From the NCBI RefSeq assembly GCF_030177755.1, contig NZ_CP126539.1:3594001-3658000 (forward strand): a DNA stretch of 64,000 bases. The letters are read 5' to 3'. The notes under the pieces were generated by a model that was given only the letters and a program-made list of their open reading frames with translations, was not told where the DNA came from and searched no databases. This document shows positions 1 to 7,483 of the stretch, piece by piece; position 1 is the first letter of the stretch, and each line of letters begins with the position of its first letter. Source of the DNA: Devosia sp. RR2S18. Its GTDB lineage: Bacteria; Pseudomonadota; Alphaproteobacteria; Rhizobiales; Devosiaceae. A program made the position numbers and the translations under genes.

Positions 1-293
1 CGGGTTGCCTCCGACAGGGTCCAGATCAGGTCCGGCGCTTCCAGGGAGCGGTTGGGATCGACGATCAGCCGAGAAAAGGTCGACTGCACCAGCGGCGCGT
101 CCAGCATTTCCGAGAGGTGACGACTGACGGCGAGGGCCCCGGGATCCCAGGCGATGTGACTGAGCCGTTGGCTCGGAGTCAGGCCGAGATCGCCATATTG
201 CGCCGGGAGGTGGTTGGAGGCGTGGTCGCACACAATGACGAAAGGGGAGGGCCCCCGTGCGTTCGAGACCAGCACCGATTTTTCTGCCAGCAC
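1..293 (-). CDS. N-formylglutamate amidohydrolase family protein (5' part, runs off the left edge)
   Basis: The minus strand at the left edge encodes the N-terminal part of an N-formylglutamate amidohydrolase-like zinc hydrolase; members of the family release formate from N-formylglutamate, a late step of histidine breakdown, or hydrolyse related N-acyl amino acids. Visible signatures are CDHASNHLP early on, then YGDLGL, HIAWDPGALAV, and FSRLIVDPNR. No ATG is in frame. The reading frame is open back to a TGA at about 346, and GTG at 293 is the best start I can see, without a strong ribosome site. The gene follows the polyphosphate kinase gene on the same strand. The family call is solid; the start is uncertain and the C-terminus lies outside the window. 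Confidence 0.8.
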   Translation of the reverse strand, partial: MLAEKSVLVSNARGPSPFVIVCDHASNHLPAQYGDLGLTPSQRLSHIAWDPGALAVSRHLSEMLDAPLVQSTFSRLIVDPNRSLEAPDLIWTLSEAT

Positions 294-373
294 GTCGAGT
301 GAATTCCAGAGCGAGAAGGGTGACGAGGGCTTGCTAGTCCCCTGTCATGTTGAGTGTCAACGCTGCTCCGCCG

Positions 374-1234
374 CTATTGTTCACCGGGCCTAAGCTGGGT
401 GAAGCCGCTAGCACTGAGCACGATGTTGCGGTCGATATGCCCCACCGCTTCTTCGTCCTTGCCAGCATAGTCCAGACGCGACAGGACACTGCGAATGAGA
501 TTGAGCCGGGCGCGTTTCTTATCGTTGGACCTGATGATCGTCCAGGGTGCATGCGGGCAGTCGGCCCGGCGCAGCATCTCGTCGCGCGCTTCAGAATAGG
601 CGTCCCACTTGGACAGTGCCTCGAGGTCGATCGGCGACAGCTTCCACTGCTTGAGCGGATCGTGGCGGCGATCGTGGAAGCGCTGGAGCTGCATCTCGCG
701 CCCGATCGACAGCCAGAACTTGAATAGATGAATGCCGTCTTTGGTAATCCGCTTCTCGAACTCGGGCGCCTCTTCGAGAAAGTGGTCGACCTCCTCGGGA
801 GTGGCAAAGCCCATAACCCGCTCGACGCCAGCCCGATTATACCAGGAGCGGTCAAACAGCACCGTTTCCCCTGCTGCCGGCATCCAGTCGACATAACGCT
901 GGAAGTACCACTGCGTTCGCTCCCGATCGTTGGGCTTGGGCAGAGCGGCGATGGTGGTGTAGCGTGGGTTTAGGTTTTCGAGATAGCGCTTGATGGTTCC
1001 GCCTTTGCCGGCGGCATCGCGTCCCTCGAAGACAATCATGATGCGTTCGCCGCTTTGCGCCAGATGCGCCTGAAGCCGCACAAGCTGCACCTGCAGAGCA
1101 TACATCTCCGCCTCATAGGTCTTCTTGTCGAGCTTGTCCGCGTAGGGGTAGCCGCCCGAAGTCAGTGCCTCGTCCTTGATGAAGGCTGGCAGCTCGGGGT
1201 TCTCGATGTCGAATTGCTCGAAAGGGTCACTCAC
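374..1234 (-). CDS. ppk2: polyphosphate kinase 2 (PPK2)
   Basis: This 286-residue protein is a class-2 polyphosphate kinase, which transfers phosphate between polyphosphate and nucleotides in the cytoplasm. The Walker A loop GRDAAGKGGT (residues 71-80), the lid-type stretch around residues 100-115 (PNDRERTQWYFQRY) and the Walker B-like FDRSWYNR (127-134) are all present. Length fits a single-domain PPK2. It is transcribed divergently from the PhoR-like kinase, with 88 bp between the two starts, so the phosphate-stress link is plausible but inferred. Which nucleotide it prefers (ADP or GDP; class I or III) cannot be read from the sequence alone. Confidence 0.93.
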   Translation of the reverse strand: MSDPFEQFDIENPELPAFIKDEALTSGGYPYADKLDKKTYEAEMYALQVQLVRLQAHLAQSGERIMIVFEGRDAAGKGGTIKRYLENLNPRYTTIAALPKPNDRERTQWYFQRYVDWMPAAGETVLFDRSWYNRAGVERVMGFATPEEVDHFLEEAPEFEKRITKDGIHLFKFWLSIGREMQLQRFHDRRHDPLKQWKLSPIDLEALSKWDAYSEARDEMLRRADCPHAPWTIIRSNDKKRARLNLIRSVLSRLDYAGKDEEAVGHIDRNIVLSASGFTQLRPGEQ

Positions 1235-1322
1235 GCCTGTTGCTCCGTTGTCATATTTACCGTGCTATACGATTAGCCTCGTCCGCAAGGGGCGCGGCAC
1301 CACCCCGATCTGCAAAGTGAAC

Positions 1323-2603
1323 ATGGACGAGCCCAGTTCAAGCCAGCCATCCCATCGCCTGTCGACGCTAGCCGCCCGCATGGTCGCGCAGGCGGGGCTG
1401 GTTGCCGGGCTGGGCGGCATCTTCTTCGCTTTGGCGCTGTTTGGAGATCTCAGCGTAGGCGGCGCCGTTGTCGGCTTCATCGCTTCGGCCGCAGCAATCG
1501 CCGTCATTCCCTCTGGCATCGTCACCATCACCCGCACCATCGAACGGCAGCGCGAACAGCAGCCGCAGCAGCCTGCCATTACCGATTTCGCCGATGCGCT
1601 CACCGAACCCTGCATGATCCTTGATCGTCGTGCCGTTGTCGTTCACGCCAATGCCGCAGCCGTGCGCCAGTTCCCAGCCGTGACGCGTGCCATCCCCATA
1701 ACGCTCTTTCTGCGCAATCCCGAACTGCTGCAGGCGATCGAAGCCGTTGTCCGCAACGGCGAAACGCGCTCGGTGGAACTTCATGAAACGGTACCCTCCG
1801 AAACCTGGGACAAGGTCATGGTGGCGCCGCTCCGCCGGGCAGGCGTGGAGTGGCTCAACGACGACAACCGCCAACTGGTCATCACGGTGCAAAGCCTAAC
1901 CGAACTCAAGCGGGTCGATGCGCTGCGGACCGACTTCATCGCCAATGCCAGCCATGAGCTGCGCACCCCGCTGGCTTCCCTCTTGGGCTTCATCGATACG
2001 CTGCTGGGGCCGGCCGCCAAGGACGCAGTCGCCCGTGAGAAATTCCTTGGCATCATGCGGGGCCAGGCGGAGCGGATGAGCAAGCTCATCGATGATCTCC
2101 TATCGCTGTCGCGCATCGAGATGCATCAGCACGTCAGACCCACAGCCACCATTGACCTAGCAGGCCTGCTGCGCGAAGTCCGGGAGGGCCTTTCGATCCA
2201 GGCCAAGGCCTCGGACGTGGAAATCCGACTGACTCTGTTCGAGGGCCCCACCACCACGACCGGTGATCGGGGGCAGCTCTATGAAGTCTTTGAGAACCTG
2301 CTCGAAAACGCCATCAAATACGGCGGAGAGGGCAAGCCTGTCGAAATCAGCCTGGAACCCGCCGGTAAGCCCGGCTTTCAGCATCAGGTGACGGTGATCG
2401 ATCATGGGCCCGGCGTCGAGCCGGAGCATGTACCGCGCCTCACCGAACGCTTCTACCGCATCGACGCAGATGCCAGCCGCAAGAAAAAGGGCACCGGGCT
2501 GGGCCTCGCCATCGTCAAGCACATCGTTCAGCGCCACCGCGGGCAGCTAACCATCAAGAGCAAGCCCGGCGAGGGCCTGCGCGTCGAAGTCTTACTGCCT
2601 TGA
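1323..2603 (+). CDS. phoR: PhoR-type sensor histidine kinase
   Basis: This 426-residue membrane histidine kinase has two hydrophobic segments near the N-terminus (about residues 20-65), a PAS-like sensor region (about 85-190), a dimerisation/phosphoacceptor helix with SHELRTPL (His211), and an HATPase domain with the N-box ENLLENAIKYG, DHGPGV and GTGLGLAIV. This is the layout of PhoR, which phosphorylates PhoB under phosphate limitation. The ATG at 1323 was chosen because it immediately precedes the conserved membrane region; the frame is open further upstream into ppk2 with no support. No partner response regulator lies in the window, so the PhoR name rests on architecture. It converges with the broken glycosyltransferase gene; the coding ends overlap by 12 bp. 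Confidence 0.85.
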   Translation: MDEPSSSQPSHRLSTLAARMVAQAGLVAGLGGIFFALALFGDLSVGGAVVGFIASAAAIAVIPSGIVTITRTIERQREQQPQQPAITDFADALTEPCMILDRRAVVVHANAAAVRQFPAVTRAIPITLFLRNPELLQAIEAVVRNGETRSVELHETVPSETWDKVMVAPLRRAGVEWLNDDNRQLVITVQSLTELKRVDALRTDFIANASHELRTPLASLLGFIDTLLGPAAKDAVAREKFLGIMRGQAERMSKLIDDLLSLSRIEMHQHVRPTATIDLAGLLREVREGLSIQAKASDVEIRLTLFEGPTTTTGDRGQLYEVFENLLENAIKYGGEGKPVEISLEPAGKPGFQHQVTVIDHGPGVEPEHVPRLTERFYRIDADASRKKKGTGLGLAIVKHIVQRHRGQLTIKSKPGEGLRVEVLLP

Positions 2604-3687
2604 GGAAGCCTCCGCGGGTGCAGGCGCCCGGCCTTTCAGCCACCAGCTTCTGGCAGAACCGCCGTCTCCGGGCCTCACCGGCTCGTGCGGCGACTTGAAC
2701 CAGTGGAACGGCCGCACCACCAATTCATGCAGCGCGCGTATTGTCGCTAGCGACATCAGAAGCCAGTAAACCGGCAGCAGCATCTGCTGCGCGACCAGGT
2801 GGAGGCGCTTGCGGCGGGCGAGCCCGGCGCTCGTTATGGCGAGCGCACTGCCATAGCCGATCATCAGCACCGCCACAAAGAACGCCGACCAGAGGTCGGG
2901 GCTGATCAGCGCCTGTCCTGTCACCAGCCGCGCCAGCACCACCATCGCCAAGCCGGTGTGGAGGATGGGCGCCAGGATCATGCCCAGCACCATCACTTCG
3001 AAGCAAACCATGGCGGGTAGGCCCATCTCGGCCAGCAGCTTCCCCGGATCGCGATTGTGCACGATAAAGGTTTGCATCCAGCCCTTCATCCAGCGCGTCC
3101 GCTGCCCGATCCAGGGTAGGAGCCGGAACGGTGCCGTTTCGTGGGTGGTGGAGTCCAGCAAGTCCACCAGCATGCGACGCCGCGCCATGCGCATGCCCAG
3201 ATCGGCATCCTCGGTGACGTTGAAGGCGTCCCAGCCGCCCAGCTCCCGCAGTGTCGCCAGGCGGAAATGGTTGGAGGTGCCGCCCAGCGGCATCGGCATA
3301 CGCCAGTGAGCCAGTGCCGGCAACAGCACGCCGAAGAGCCCGGCATATTCTCCGGCGAAGAGCGCCGTTAGCCAGTTCTGACGGCCATTGTCGATCTCCA
3401 GCCGGGCTTGGAGGCATTCCAGATCCGGCGCGTCACGGAAGCGCGCGGCTGCTTTCCACAACTGGTCAGGATCGGGAATATCCTCGGCGTCATACACCAC
3501 CACAAACTCGCCGCGACAGAGCGGCAAGACATAGTCGAGCGCCTTGGGCTTGGTGCGCGGCATGGCGTCGGGCACCGCCACCAGCGAGAAGCGGATATCG
3601 TCCGGCTCGGCCGCTGCCGCTACCAGGGTCTCCGGCGACGTCGCTTCCACCACGAATTTGATGTCGAGCTTGTCGGCGGGATAATCG
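2592..3687 (-). pseudogene. glycosyltransferase family 2, N-terminal part missing (cut by the mobile element)
   Basis: The remaining product is the C-terminal part of a processive-type family 2 glycosyltransferase. Visible are YDAEDIPD (the D,D metal-binding region), GGTSNHFR, the TEDADLG acid motif and QRTRWMKGWMQ (Q-x-x-RW), followed by at least three membrane helices in the last 170 residues. Homology-like sequence (RDYPADKLDIKFVVEA) continues upstream of any start codon right to the inverted repeat at 3687, where an in-frame TAA lies. The catalytic N-terminus is therefore lost, and the missing part is not found on the far side of the element. A shortened product from GTG at 3653 is possible but would lack the nucleotide-binding first half. 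Confidence 0.85.
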
Positions 3688-3713
3688 CGGCATTATGTAG
3701 GAAACGCATGTAG
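3687..3713. repeat. left terminal inverted repeat of the IS1595-type element
   Basis: Twenty-seven bases starting GCGGCATTATG and ending GCATGTAG are the exact reverse complement of 7457-7483. The match stops abruptly at both ends (base 3686 and base 3714 do not match), which defines the border. The repeat sits directly at the break in the glycosyltransferase gene. Confidence 0.92.
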
Positions 3714-3775
3714 TCTGATATTCAGGTGTCCTCTCGAGCATGGCAGCATTCCGGCGTCACGGTCAGGAGTCCCCA

Positions 3776-4255
3776 ATGCCCGAACTACAGGTCATCAATA
3801 CGCTGAATACGAAGGCTGACGATCTGAGGAGCCATATCGTACGTCTAGAACGCGAGTTGGAGCAGACGAAGGCCGCCCTGTCGCACGTCCTGGCGACGAT
3901 GCACATGTTCCAGCCTCCACGGGCCGGAGAAGAATTCCCGACGCATTACAACATGGCGCAGCTCTTCAAGCGCCGAGAGATCGTGAGTTACTGCACAGAG
4001 GCGCTGCAGGCTGGTCCGCTGGATACACGCCAGCTGTCTGACTGGATCATCGACAGGAAGGAATTTCCCAATCCCGACCGACATCTGAAGACGTCAGTCG
4101 CGTTCCGCGTCGTTCAGGCACTGAGACTGCAGGAGAAGCGAGGCGGTCGTATCCAGCGGATCGGCAAGGTGTCGAACGTGGTAGTGTGGAAGCTTGCCGA
4201 TCATACAGGACAACGCCACCATCAAGGTGCCTTGGCGGGCCAGGATCACGAATGA
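3776..4255 (+). CDS. passenger protein: coiled coil plus winged-helix-like domain
   Basis: I do not recognise a named family. The 159-residue protein starts with a heptad-rich helix (about residues 8-42), followed by a linker and a C-terminal region of alternating helices ending in a VVVWKLAD strand that resembles the wing of a winged-helix domain. It begins 62 bp inside the left inverted repeat and faces inward. A second protein of the same general plan (6879-7337) faces inward from the other end. The ATG at 3776 follows CAGGAG; an upstream ATG at 3740 lacks this. A DNA-binding or element-specific regulatory role is inferred only from shape and position. Confidence 0.65.
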   Translation: MPELQVINTLNTKADDLRSHIVRLERELEQTKAALSHVLATMHMFQPPRAGEEFPTHYNMAQLFKRREIVSYCTEALQAGPLDTRQLSDWIIDRKEFPNPDRHLKTSVAFRVVQALRLQEKRGGRIQRIGKVSNVVVWKLADHTGQRHHQGALAGQDHE

Positions 4256-4257
4256 GG

Positions 4258-4967
4258 TCACTTACCTCCTTTGGGGCCACCGGCGGGCGGCTCGACGACT
4301 TCTTCCACTTCGACTAAATCGATATCCATCTCGCTGGTGGATATCTGCTCAGGCACATCTTCGGGAATGAATGTGCGCAACCTTTTCGCAAATTCCCTCA
4401 GCGACGACGGCGCTCCCCTTGTTGCAAGAATATCGAGATAATCCGGCCAACTGGGTTTCCCACCATTCTTCCTCACAAACCCGTAGGCCTTCTCGGCGGC
4501 AGCATGAACTAAGGCGGGATTGCCATCGAACACACGGCAGAGGAGATGGTCAGGTGTTTCGACACTGACTCCTTCATTCGACAAAGTCCGCTTGTCGAAG
4601 TCCTTAATGTTCCAAGTGATCAATGTAGATGGTTTGCAAGCTATGGCCGCGGCAGCCTGTCTTTGGCGTCCGTGTCGCCAGTTGCCGCCGTTAGGGTTGC
4701 GTACCCTGAAACGTCATAGTCCGATATCGCATTGCGCATGAGCCGGCAGGTGCGCTCGATGTTTTCCCGAAGAACCCCAGGATTGTTCCGGACGAGATTC
4801 TTTACCCACTCGTCCTCGATTTCGTCCGTCCAGCGCAGACGGATCACCCCTTCGACGCCGAAGGTCATCAGGATGTTCCGCTGGTCGTTGGAATAGAGAA
4901 CGTTGGCATCGGCCAGGACCGTTATGCGCTCACGGCTTGTGGTCGGGTTCAAGGGCATCGAGTTCAT
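4258..4967 (-). pseudogene. PIN-domain toxin, frameshifted
   Basis: Two adjacent minus-strand frames together make one PIN-domain nuclease. The 5' piece (4641-4967) has the first acidic motif VLADANVLYS and the middle region with DEIEDEWVKN; it runs through TGDTDAKDR and then hits a stop. The continuation AIACKPSTLITWNIKDFDK, typical of the C-terminal acidic half, lies in another frame and runs to 4258. The junction near 4640-4650 reads as if a few bases are missing exactly where PIN proteins carry their D-x-H-V segment. As written the toxin would lose its last acidic residues and be inactive. A sequencing error could mimic this. Its start overlaps the antitoxin end. Confidence 0.75.
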
Positions 4968-5349
4968 CGTAGAGTTGGTGCATGATCTGGTTCTGCTTTT
5001 CCTCGACGGCTTTCAGCTCGAGAACATCCTTCAAGGAGCAACGGCGATGCGCCCCTACATAGTGGAACGGTAGGCGACCATCCTCCATGCGTTGGACGAC
5101 GAGAGGTCGGGAGATGCCCAGGATCTTCCCCGCCTGTTCCGGCGACAGATCGGACGAGAGCGGGCCATAGGCAACGCCACCGGCATCCAGCGCCACTTGC
5201 ACGAACCGGCGAAGTATCTGGGCCAAACTACTGCCCACGGGCAGCTTGACGTCATGTCCGTCGTTGGCGTTCAACACCTTTAACGCCGCCATCGCCTGGT
5301 TGCGCGTAGGCTCGTCGAAACTGTCGAACTTGACCTGCGAAGTGCTCAT
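4930..5349 (-). CDS. antitoxin-like DNA-binding protein (excisionase/MerR-type helix-turn-helix)
   Basis: The 139-residue product has an N-terminal helical region and a central helix-turn-helix, LSPEQAGKILGISRPLVVQRMEDG, followed by LPFHYVGAHRRCSLKDVLELK, the usual excisionase-type wing. Proteins of this kind are commonly the antitoxin upstream of PIN-domain toxins, and here the PIN gene starts inside its last codons. It probably binds and represses its own promoter, where two tandem 9-bp repeats are seen at 5377-5394. The ATG at 5349 is preceded by AGGAGC; a longer frame to 5376 exists but lacks such a site. With the toxin broken, the pair is probably a relic. Confidence 0.75.
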   Translation of the reverse strand: MSTSQVKFDSFDEPTRNQAMAALKVLNANDGHDVKLPVGSSLAQILRRFVQVALDAGGVAYGPLSSDLSPEQAGKILGISRPLVVQRMEDGRLPFHYVGAHRRCSLKDVLELKAVEEKQNQIMHQLYDELDALEPDHKP

Positions 5350-5376
5350 GATCAGCTCCTCTGTTTTTCGCTTCAT

Positions 5377-5394
5377 CTGAAATAACTGAAATAA
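5377..5394 (-). promoter_or_regulatory. tandem direct repeats in the antitoxin promoter
   Basis: Two head-to-tail copies of CTGAAATAA (plus-strand reading) lie 28 bp upstream of the antitoxin start. On the minus strand a TTGAAT hexamer about 17 bp before TATTTC gives a plausible weak promoter overlapping the repeats. This arrangement fits an autorepressor site, but binding is inferred. Confidence 0.4.
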
Positions 5395-5418
5395 TCGAAA
5401 AATTCAAGGTGGATGATG

Positions 5419-6408
5419 TTAGGCTGGCGCTTCCTGACCCGGCGACGATACTTTCCGACGCTCCCAGTAGCCCTTCCAGACCCTGGAGACAGGGTGGGAG
5501 AGGCTGGCGAGGATCATCAGCAGGAACTGCTCGCCGTTATTGATCTGCCGGGTGTCCTCGCGCCAGGCCATCTCCAGGGCATAGGACTCCAGATATGGGC
5601 CGGCGATGTGGTGGTGCATGCCGATCTCGGCCCGCCGAATGCGCGAGAAAAAGCTCTCGGCCTGGTTGGTCGAAGCACCGTCATGCGAATAGGCCTCTTG
5701 GTGATTGATACGCTTGACCTCGTAGAAGAGGTGCAACGGATCCCAGCCATAAGCCTCGTCGGCATGGATGATGCTGTCCAGCCTGATCCGCTTCTCCATG
5801 ATCGGGACCGATAGGGACTCCTTGGGCACCACGAAAGGAAGTGTCCTTCCTCCACGTTCCCGCATGACGGCCACCACCTGGCGCTTGCCGGTCTGGTTGC
5901 GGGCTAGGCGTCGGTCGCGGCGGTTCTCGACATAGTTGGAGGGCTTCACGTAGCCGCCGAAATAGGCGCCGTCGATTTCCACCGTTCCAGTAGCCTGCCG
6001 CTCCTTGGTTTCGGCGCCCAAGGCCTCGCGCAGCTTGTGGGCCAGGACAAAGGCAGTCTTGTATTGGCAATCGAGATCGCGGGACAGTTGCAGGGCGCTA
6101 TGACCTTTGACACCATTGACGAAGATGGCGATCGCCACGAGGAGGTCGCGGATGGCCATCTTCCGGCTGGCGAAGATCGTGCCGCTGGTCACGCTGAACT
6201 GTCGGCCGCAGGCCTGGCAACTAAAGATCTTCCTGGACTTGTGGCGATAGGTGGCCAAGGAACCGCAATCAGGACAGTAAGGTTCACCGTCCGTCTCGGA
6301 CCAGCGGATCGCCCGGAACAGGTTCCATGCCTCCTCCTCGCCCATCCTGGCGACCTTCGCCACGGATAGCGTCCGCGCTGCAGCAGAGAGCAGGAAGTGC
6401 TGGCCCAT
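5419..6408 (-). CDS. IS1595 family (ISXO2-like) transposase
   Basis: This 329-residue transposase has an N-terminal zinc ribbon (CPDCG at about 45 and CQACG at about 64), the segment GTIFASRKM, and an ISXO2-like catalytic domain with VEIDGAYFGG, IIHADEAYGW and the STNQAESFFSRIRRAEIG region that carries the last conserved polar residues. C-terminal YLESYALEMAWREDTR is typical of the family. Length fits IS1595-group enzymes (about 300-340). The frame is intact and the acidic residues are present, so the element may be able to move. It is the only recombinase in the element and presumably acts on the 27-bp inverted repeats. Confidence 0.93.
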   Translation of the reverse strand: MGQHFLLSAAARTLSVAKVARMGEEEAWNLFRAIRWSETDGEPYCPDCGSLATYRHKSRKIFSCQACGRQFSVTSGTIFASRKMAIRDLLVAIAIFVNGVKGHSALQLSRDLDCQYKTAFVLAHKLREALGAETKERQATGTVEIDGAYFGGYVKPSNYVENRRDRRLARNQTGKRQVVAVMRERGGRTLPFVVPKESLSVPIMEKRIRLDSIIHADEAYGWDPLHLFYEVKRINHQEAYSHDGASTNQAESFFSRIRRAEIGMHHHIAGPYLESYALEMAWREDTRQINNGEQFLLMILASLSHPVSRVWKGYWERRKVSSPGQEAPA

Positions 6409-6501
6409 TTCCAGTCCAACGGTTATCGTTGGGGTTGGAGATAAGCGTCGATTCGCCCAATGCCAGTGCTATTCGTTGACGTTGGTTAATATAGTTGTCA
6501 G

Positions 6502-6744
6502 ATGTCACAGATCACCCCTGAGCAAAGCCGAGCTGCCCGCGGCTGGCTGGACTGGACCCAGCAGCAGTTGGCCGAGGCCGCAAATGTATCGTTGAGCACG
6601 GTGCGGGACTTCGAGAAGCGACGCCGCTCGCCGATCCCGAATAACCTGGTCGCGATGCAGCAAGCCCTTGAAAAAGCTGGTGTGCGGATGATTTTTGACG
6701 ACGCCGGTGCACCGTTGGGAATCTCCCGGAACAAGCTGACTTGA
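6502..6744 (+). CDS. small XRE-family helix-turn-helix regulator
   Basis: The 80-residue protein is almost entirely one Cro/C1-type helix-turn-helix: ARGWLDWTQQQLAEAANVS followed by LSTVRDFEKRRRSP. The tail GVRMIFDDAGAPLGI is a common extension in very short XRE regulators. It is divergent from the transposase, with 93 bp between the starts, and could repress transposase transcription; this is inferred from position. The last codons form one arm of a 13-bp inverted repeat (6723-6735/6754-6766). No strong ribosome site precedes the ATG. Confidence 0.8.
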   Translation: MSQITPEQSRAARGWLDWTQQQLAEAANVSLSTVRDFEKRRRSPIPNNLVAMQQALEKAGVRMIFDDAGAPLGISRNKLT

Positions 6745-6766
6745 CAACGCCACCTTGTTCCGGGAG
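6723..6766. repeat. 13-bp inverted repeat between the XRE gene and the tRNA-like gene
   Basis: CTCCCGGAACAAG at 6723-6735 is perfectly repeated in inverse at 6754-6766 with an 18-nt loop. It covers the last codons of the XRE gene and ends four bases from the 3' CCA of the tRNA-like gene on the other strand. No T-run follows either arm, so a classic terminator is unlikely; a processing or protein-binding site is possible. Confidence 0.7.
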
Positions 6767-6769
6767 AAA

Positions 6770-6847
6770 TGGAGCGAACGACGGGGCTCGGACCCGCAAC
6801 CTTTTAGGTGGGCAACCTAAATGCTCTACCAGTTGAGCTACGTTCGC
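6770..6847 (-). tRNA. tRNA-Gly(GCC)-like gene with an extended anticodon arm
   Basis: Minus-strand sequence folds as a tRNA: acceptor GCGAACG/CGTTCGC, D-arm GCTC/GAGC with the GG of the D-loop, T-stem GCGGG/CCCGT, discriminator T and encoded CCA. The anticodon centre is GCC (glycine). The glycyl-tRNA synthetase identity bases known from E. coli (G1-C72, C2-G71, U73, C35, C36) are all present. Oddities: the anticodon arm is 19 nt, either a 6-bp stem with a 7-nt loop or a 5-bp stem with a 9-nt loop; position 37 is C rather than a purine; and the T-loop reads TCC where TTC is nearly universal. It lies in a mobile element, just after a terminator, so it may be specialised, degenerate or silent. 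Confidence 0.7.
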
Positions 6848-6863
6848 TGACTGTTGGGCATTG

Positions 6864-6895
6864 AAAAAACGCTGGGTTTTACCCGGCGTTTTTTT
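6864..6895 (-). terminator. intrinsic terminator of the right-hand passenger gene
   Basis: An ACGC-GGGT/ACCC-GCGT stem with a short A-rich loop and runs of A and T on either side lies across the stop codon of the 6879-7337 gene. On the minus strand it ends in six Ts. Because both flanks are A/T runs it could work in both directions. It leaves only 16 nt before the tRNA-like gene. Confidence 0.8.
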
Positions 6896-7337
6896 CTGCC
6901 AATTTCCAGACGCCATTCTCCTTGACGATTTTATTGTCCCTATCGGCCAGCCGCCCCAACTGCGGGGATAGGCTTTTAGGCTGAATTTCCTGGCCGAACC
7001 TGGACCTGATAGCCTCAAAGATGCCGCTGTTGCTTAGACCGTCAGGATGATCTGCCAGCACGGCCAAAGCCATCTGCTTGATGGTCATTCCTCCGGCCCC
7101 TCGGCCGTCAGTTGCACCGTTCGCCGCGGATCCGCTGTCTCCTTCCTGCTGCCTCGTCCCTTCCTGTTGGGTGGGCCCCGACTTCTGCAGACGGTTCTCG
7201 CGGATGATCTTGGAGGCCAAGTCGCGCTCGTCTTCCATCTCCTTTAGGGCCGCCCGCGCAAGCTCGATCGCGCTTTCCAGTTCGGAAAGGCGACGATGCA
7301 ACATAGCGTGGATGGATTCCTGCGGGACGATAGACAT
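6879..7337 (-). CDS. passenger protein: coiled coil plus winged-helix-like domain
   Basis: This 152-residue product has an amphipathic coiled coil (about residues 10-50), a Gly/Gln/Ser-rich linker (about 58-82) and a C-terminal winged-helix-like domain, MTIKQMALAVLADHPDGLSNSGIFEAIRSRFG, ending in ENGVWKLAEK. The last feature resembles the VWKLAD end of the other passenger (3776-4255), and both genes point inward from the element ends. The ATG at 7337 is preceded by a clean AAGGAG; the frame is open 33 bp further without a comparable site. No family name recognised; nucleic-acid binding is a guess from the fold pattern. Confidence 0.7.
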   Translation of the reverse strand: MSIVPQESIHAMLHRRLSELESAIELARAALKEMEDERDLASKIIRENRLQKSGPTQQEGTRQQEGDSGSAANGATDGRGAGGMTIKQMALAVLADHPDGLSNSGIFEAIRSRFGQEIQPKSLSPQLGRLADRDNKIVKENGVWKLAEKNAG

Positions 7338-7456
7338 CGGGTATCTCCTTGGACGTGACGGTATCCGCACGACGTCTCAGGAGTCAACACGTCTTTCAAA
7401 AGAATCTTTCCTGTACGTCCAGTCCACTGCGCCCGCCCTTTGTGGCGTGGATTCAG

Positions 7457-7483
7457 CTACATGCGTTTCCTACATAATGCCGC
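7457..7483. repeat. right terminal inverted repeat of the IS1595-type element
   Basis: Exact reverse complement of 3687-3713 over 27 bases. The match ends at 7484. A short minus-strand reading frame from outside the element runs into it and stops at the TAG that the repeat supplies. Confidence 0.92.

Larger units (their letters stand above)
3687..7483. mobile_element. IS1595-type transposable element with passenger genes
   Basis: A 3,797-bp segment is bounded by perfect 27-bp inverted repeats (3687-3713 and 7457-7483). Between them are an ISXO2/IS1595-like transposase (5419-6408), two inward-facing winged-helix passenger genes, an antitoxin plus broken PIN toxin, a small XRE regulator and a tRNA-like gene. 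IS1595 elements are known to carry passenger genes. The 8-bp flanks do not match each other, so no target duplication is seen. Together with the missing front of the glycosyltransferase this suggests an adjacent deletion or a recombination between copies after insertion. The exact outer base of each repeat is uncertain by two bases because the flanking GC is shared by both ends. Confidence 0.88.

Noticed and set aside
4371..4741. Small plus-strand frames inside the PIN region
   Set aside because: They overlap the PIN-domain remnants, which show conserved motifs on the other strand.
5413..5814. Plus-strand reading frame opposite the transposase gene
   Set aside because: It lies wholly antisense to a well-supported transposase and shows only the composition expected of a mirror frame.
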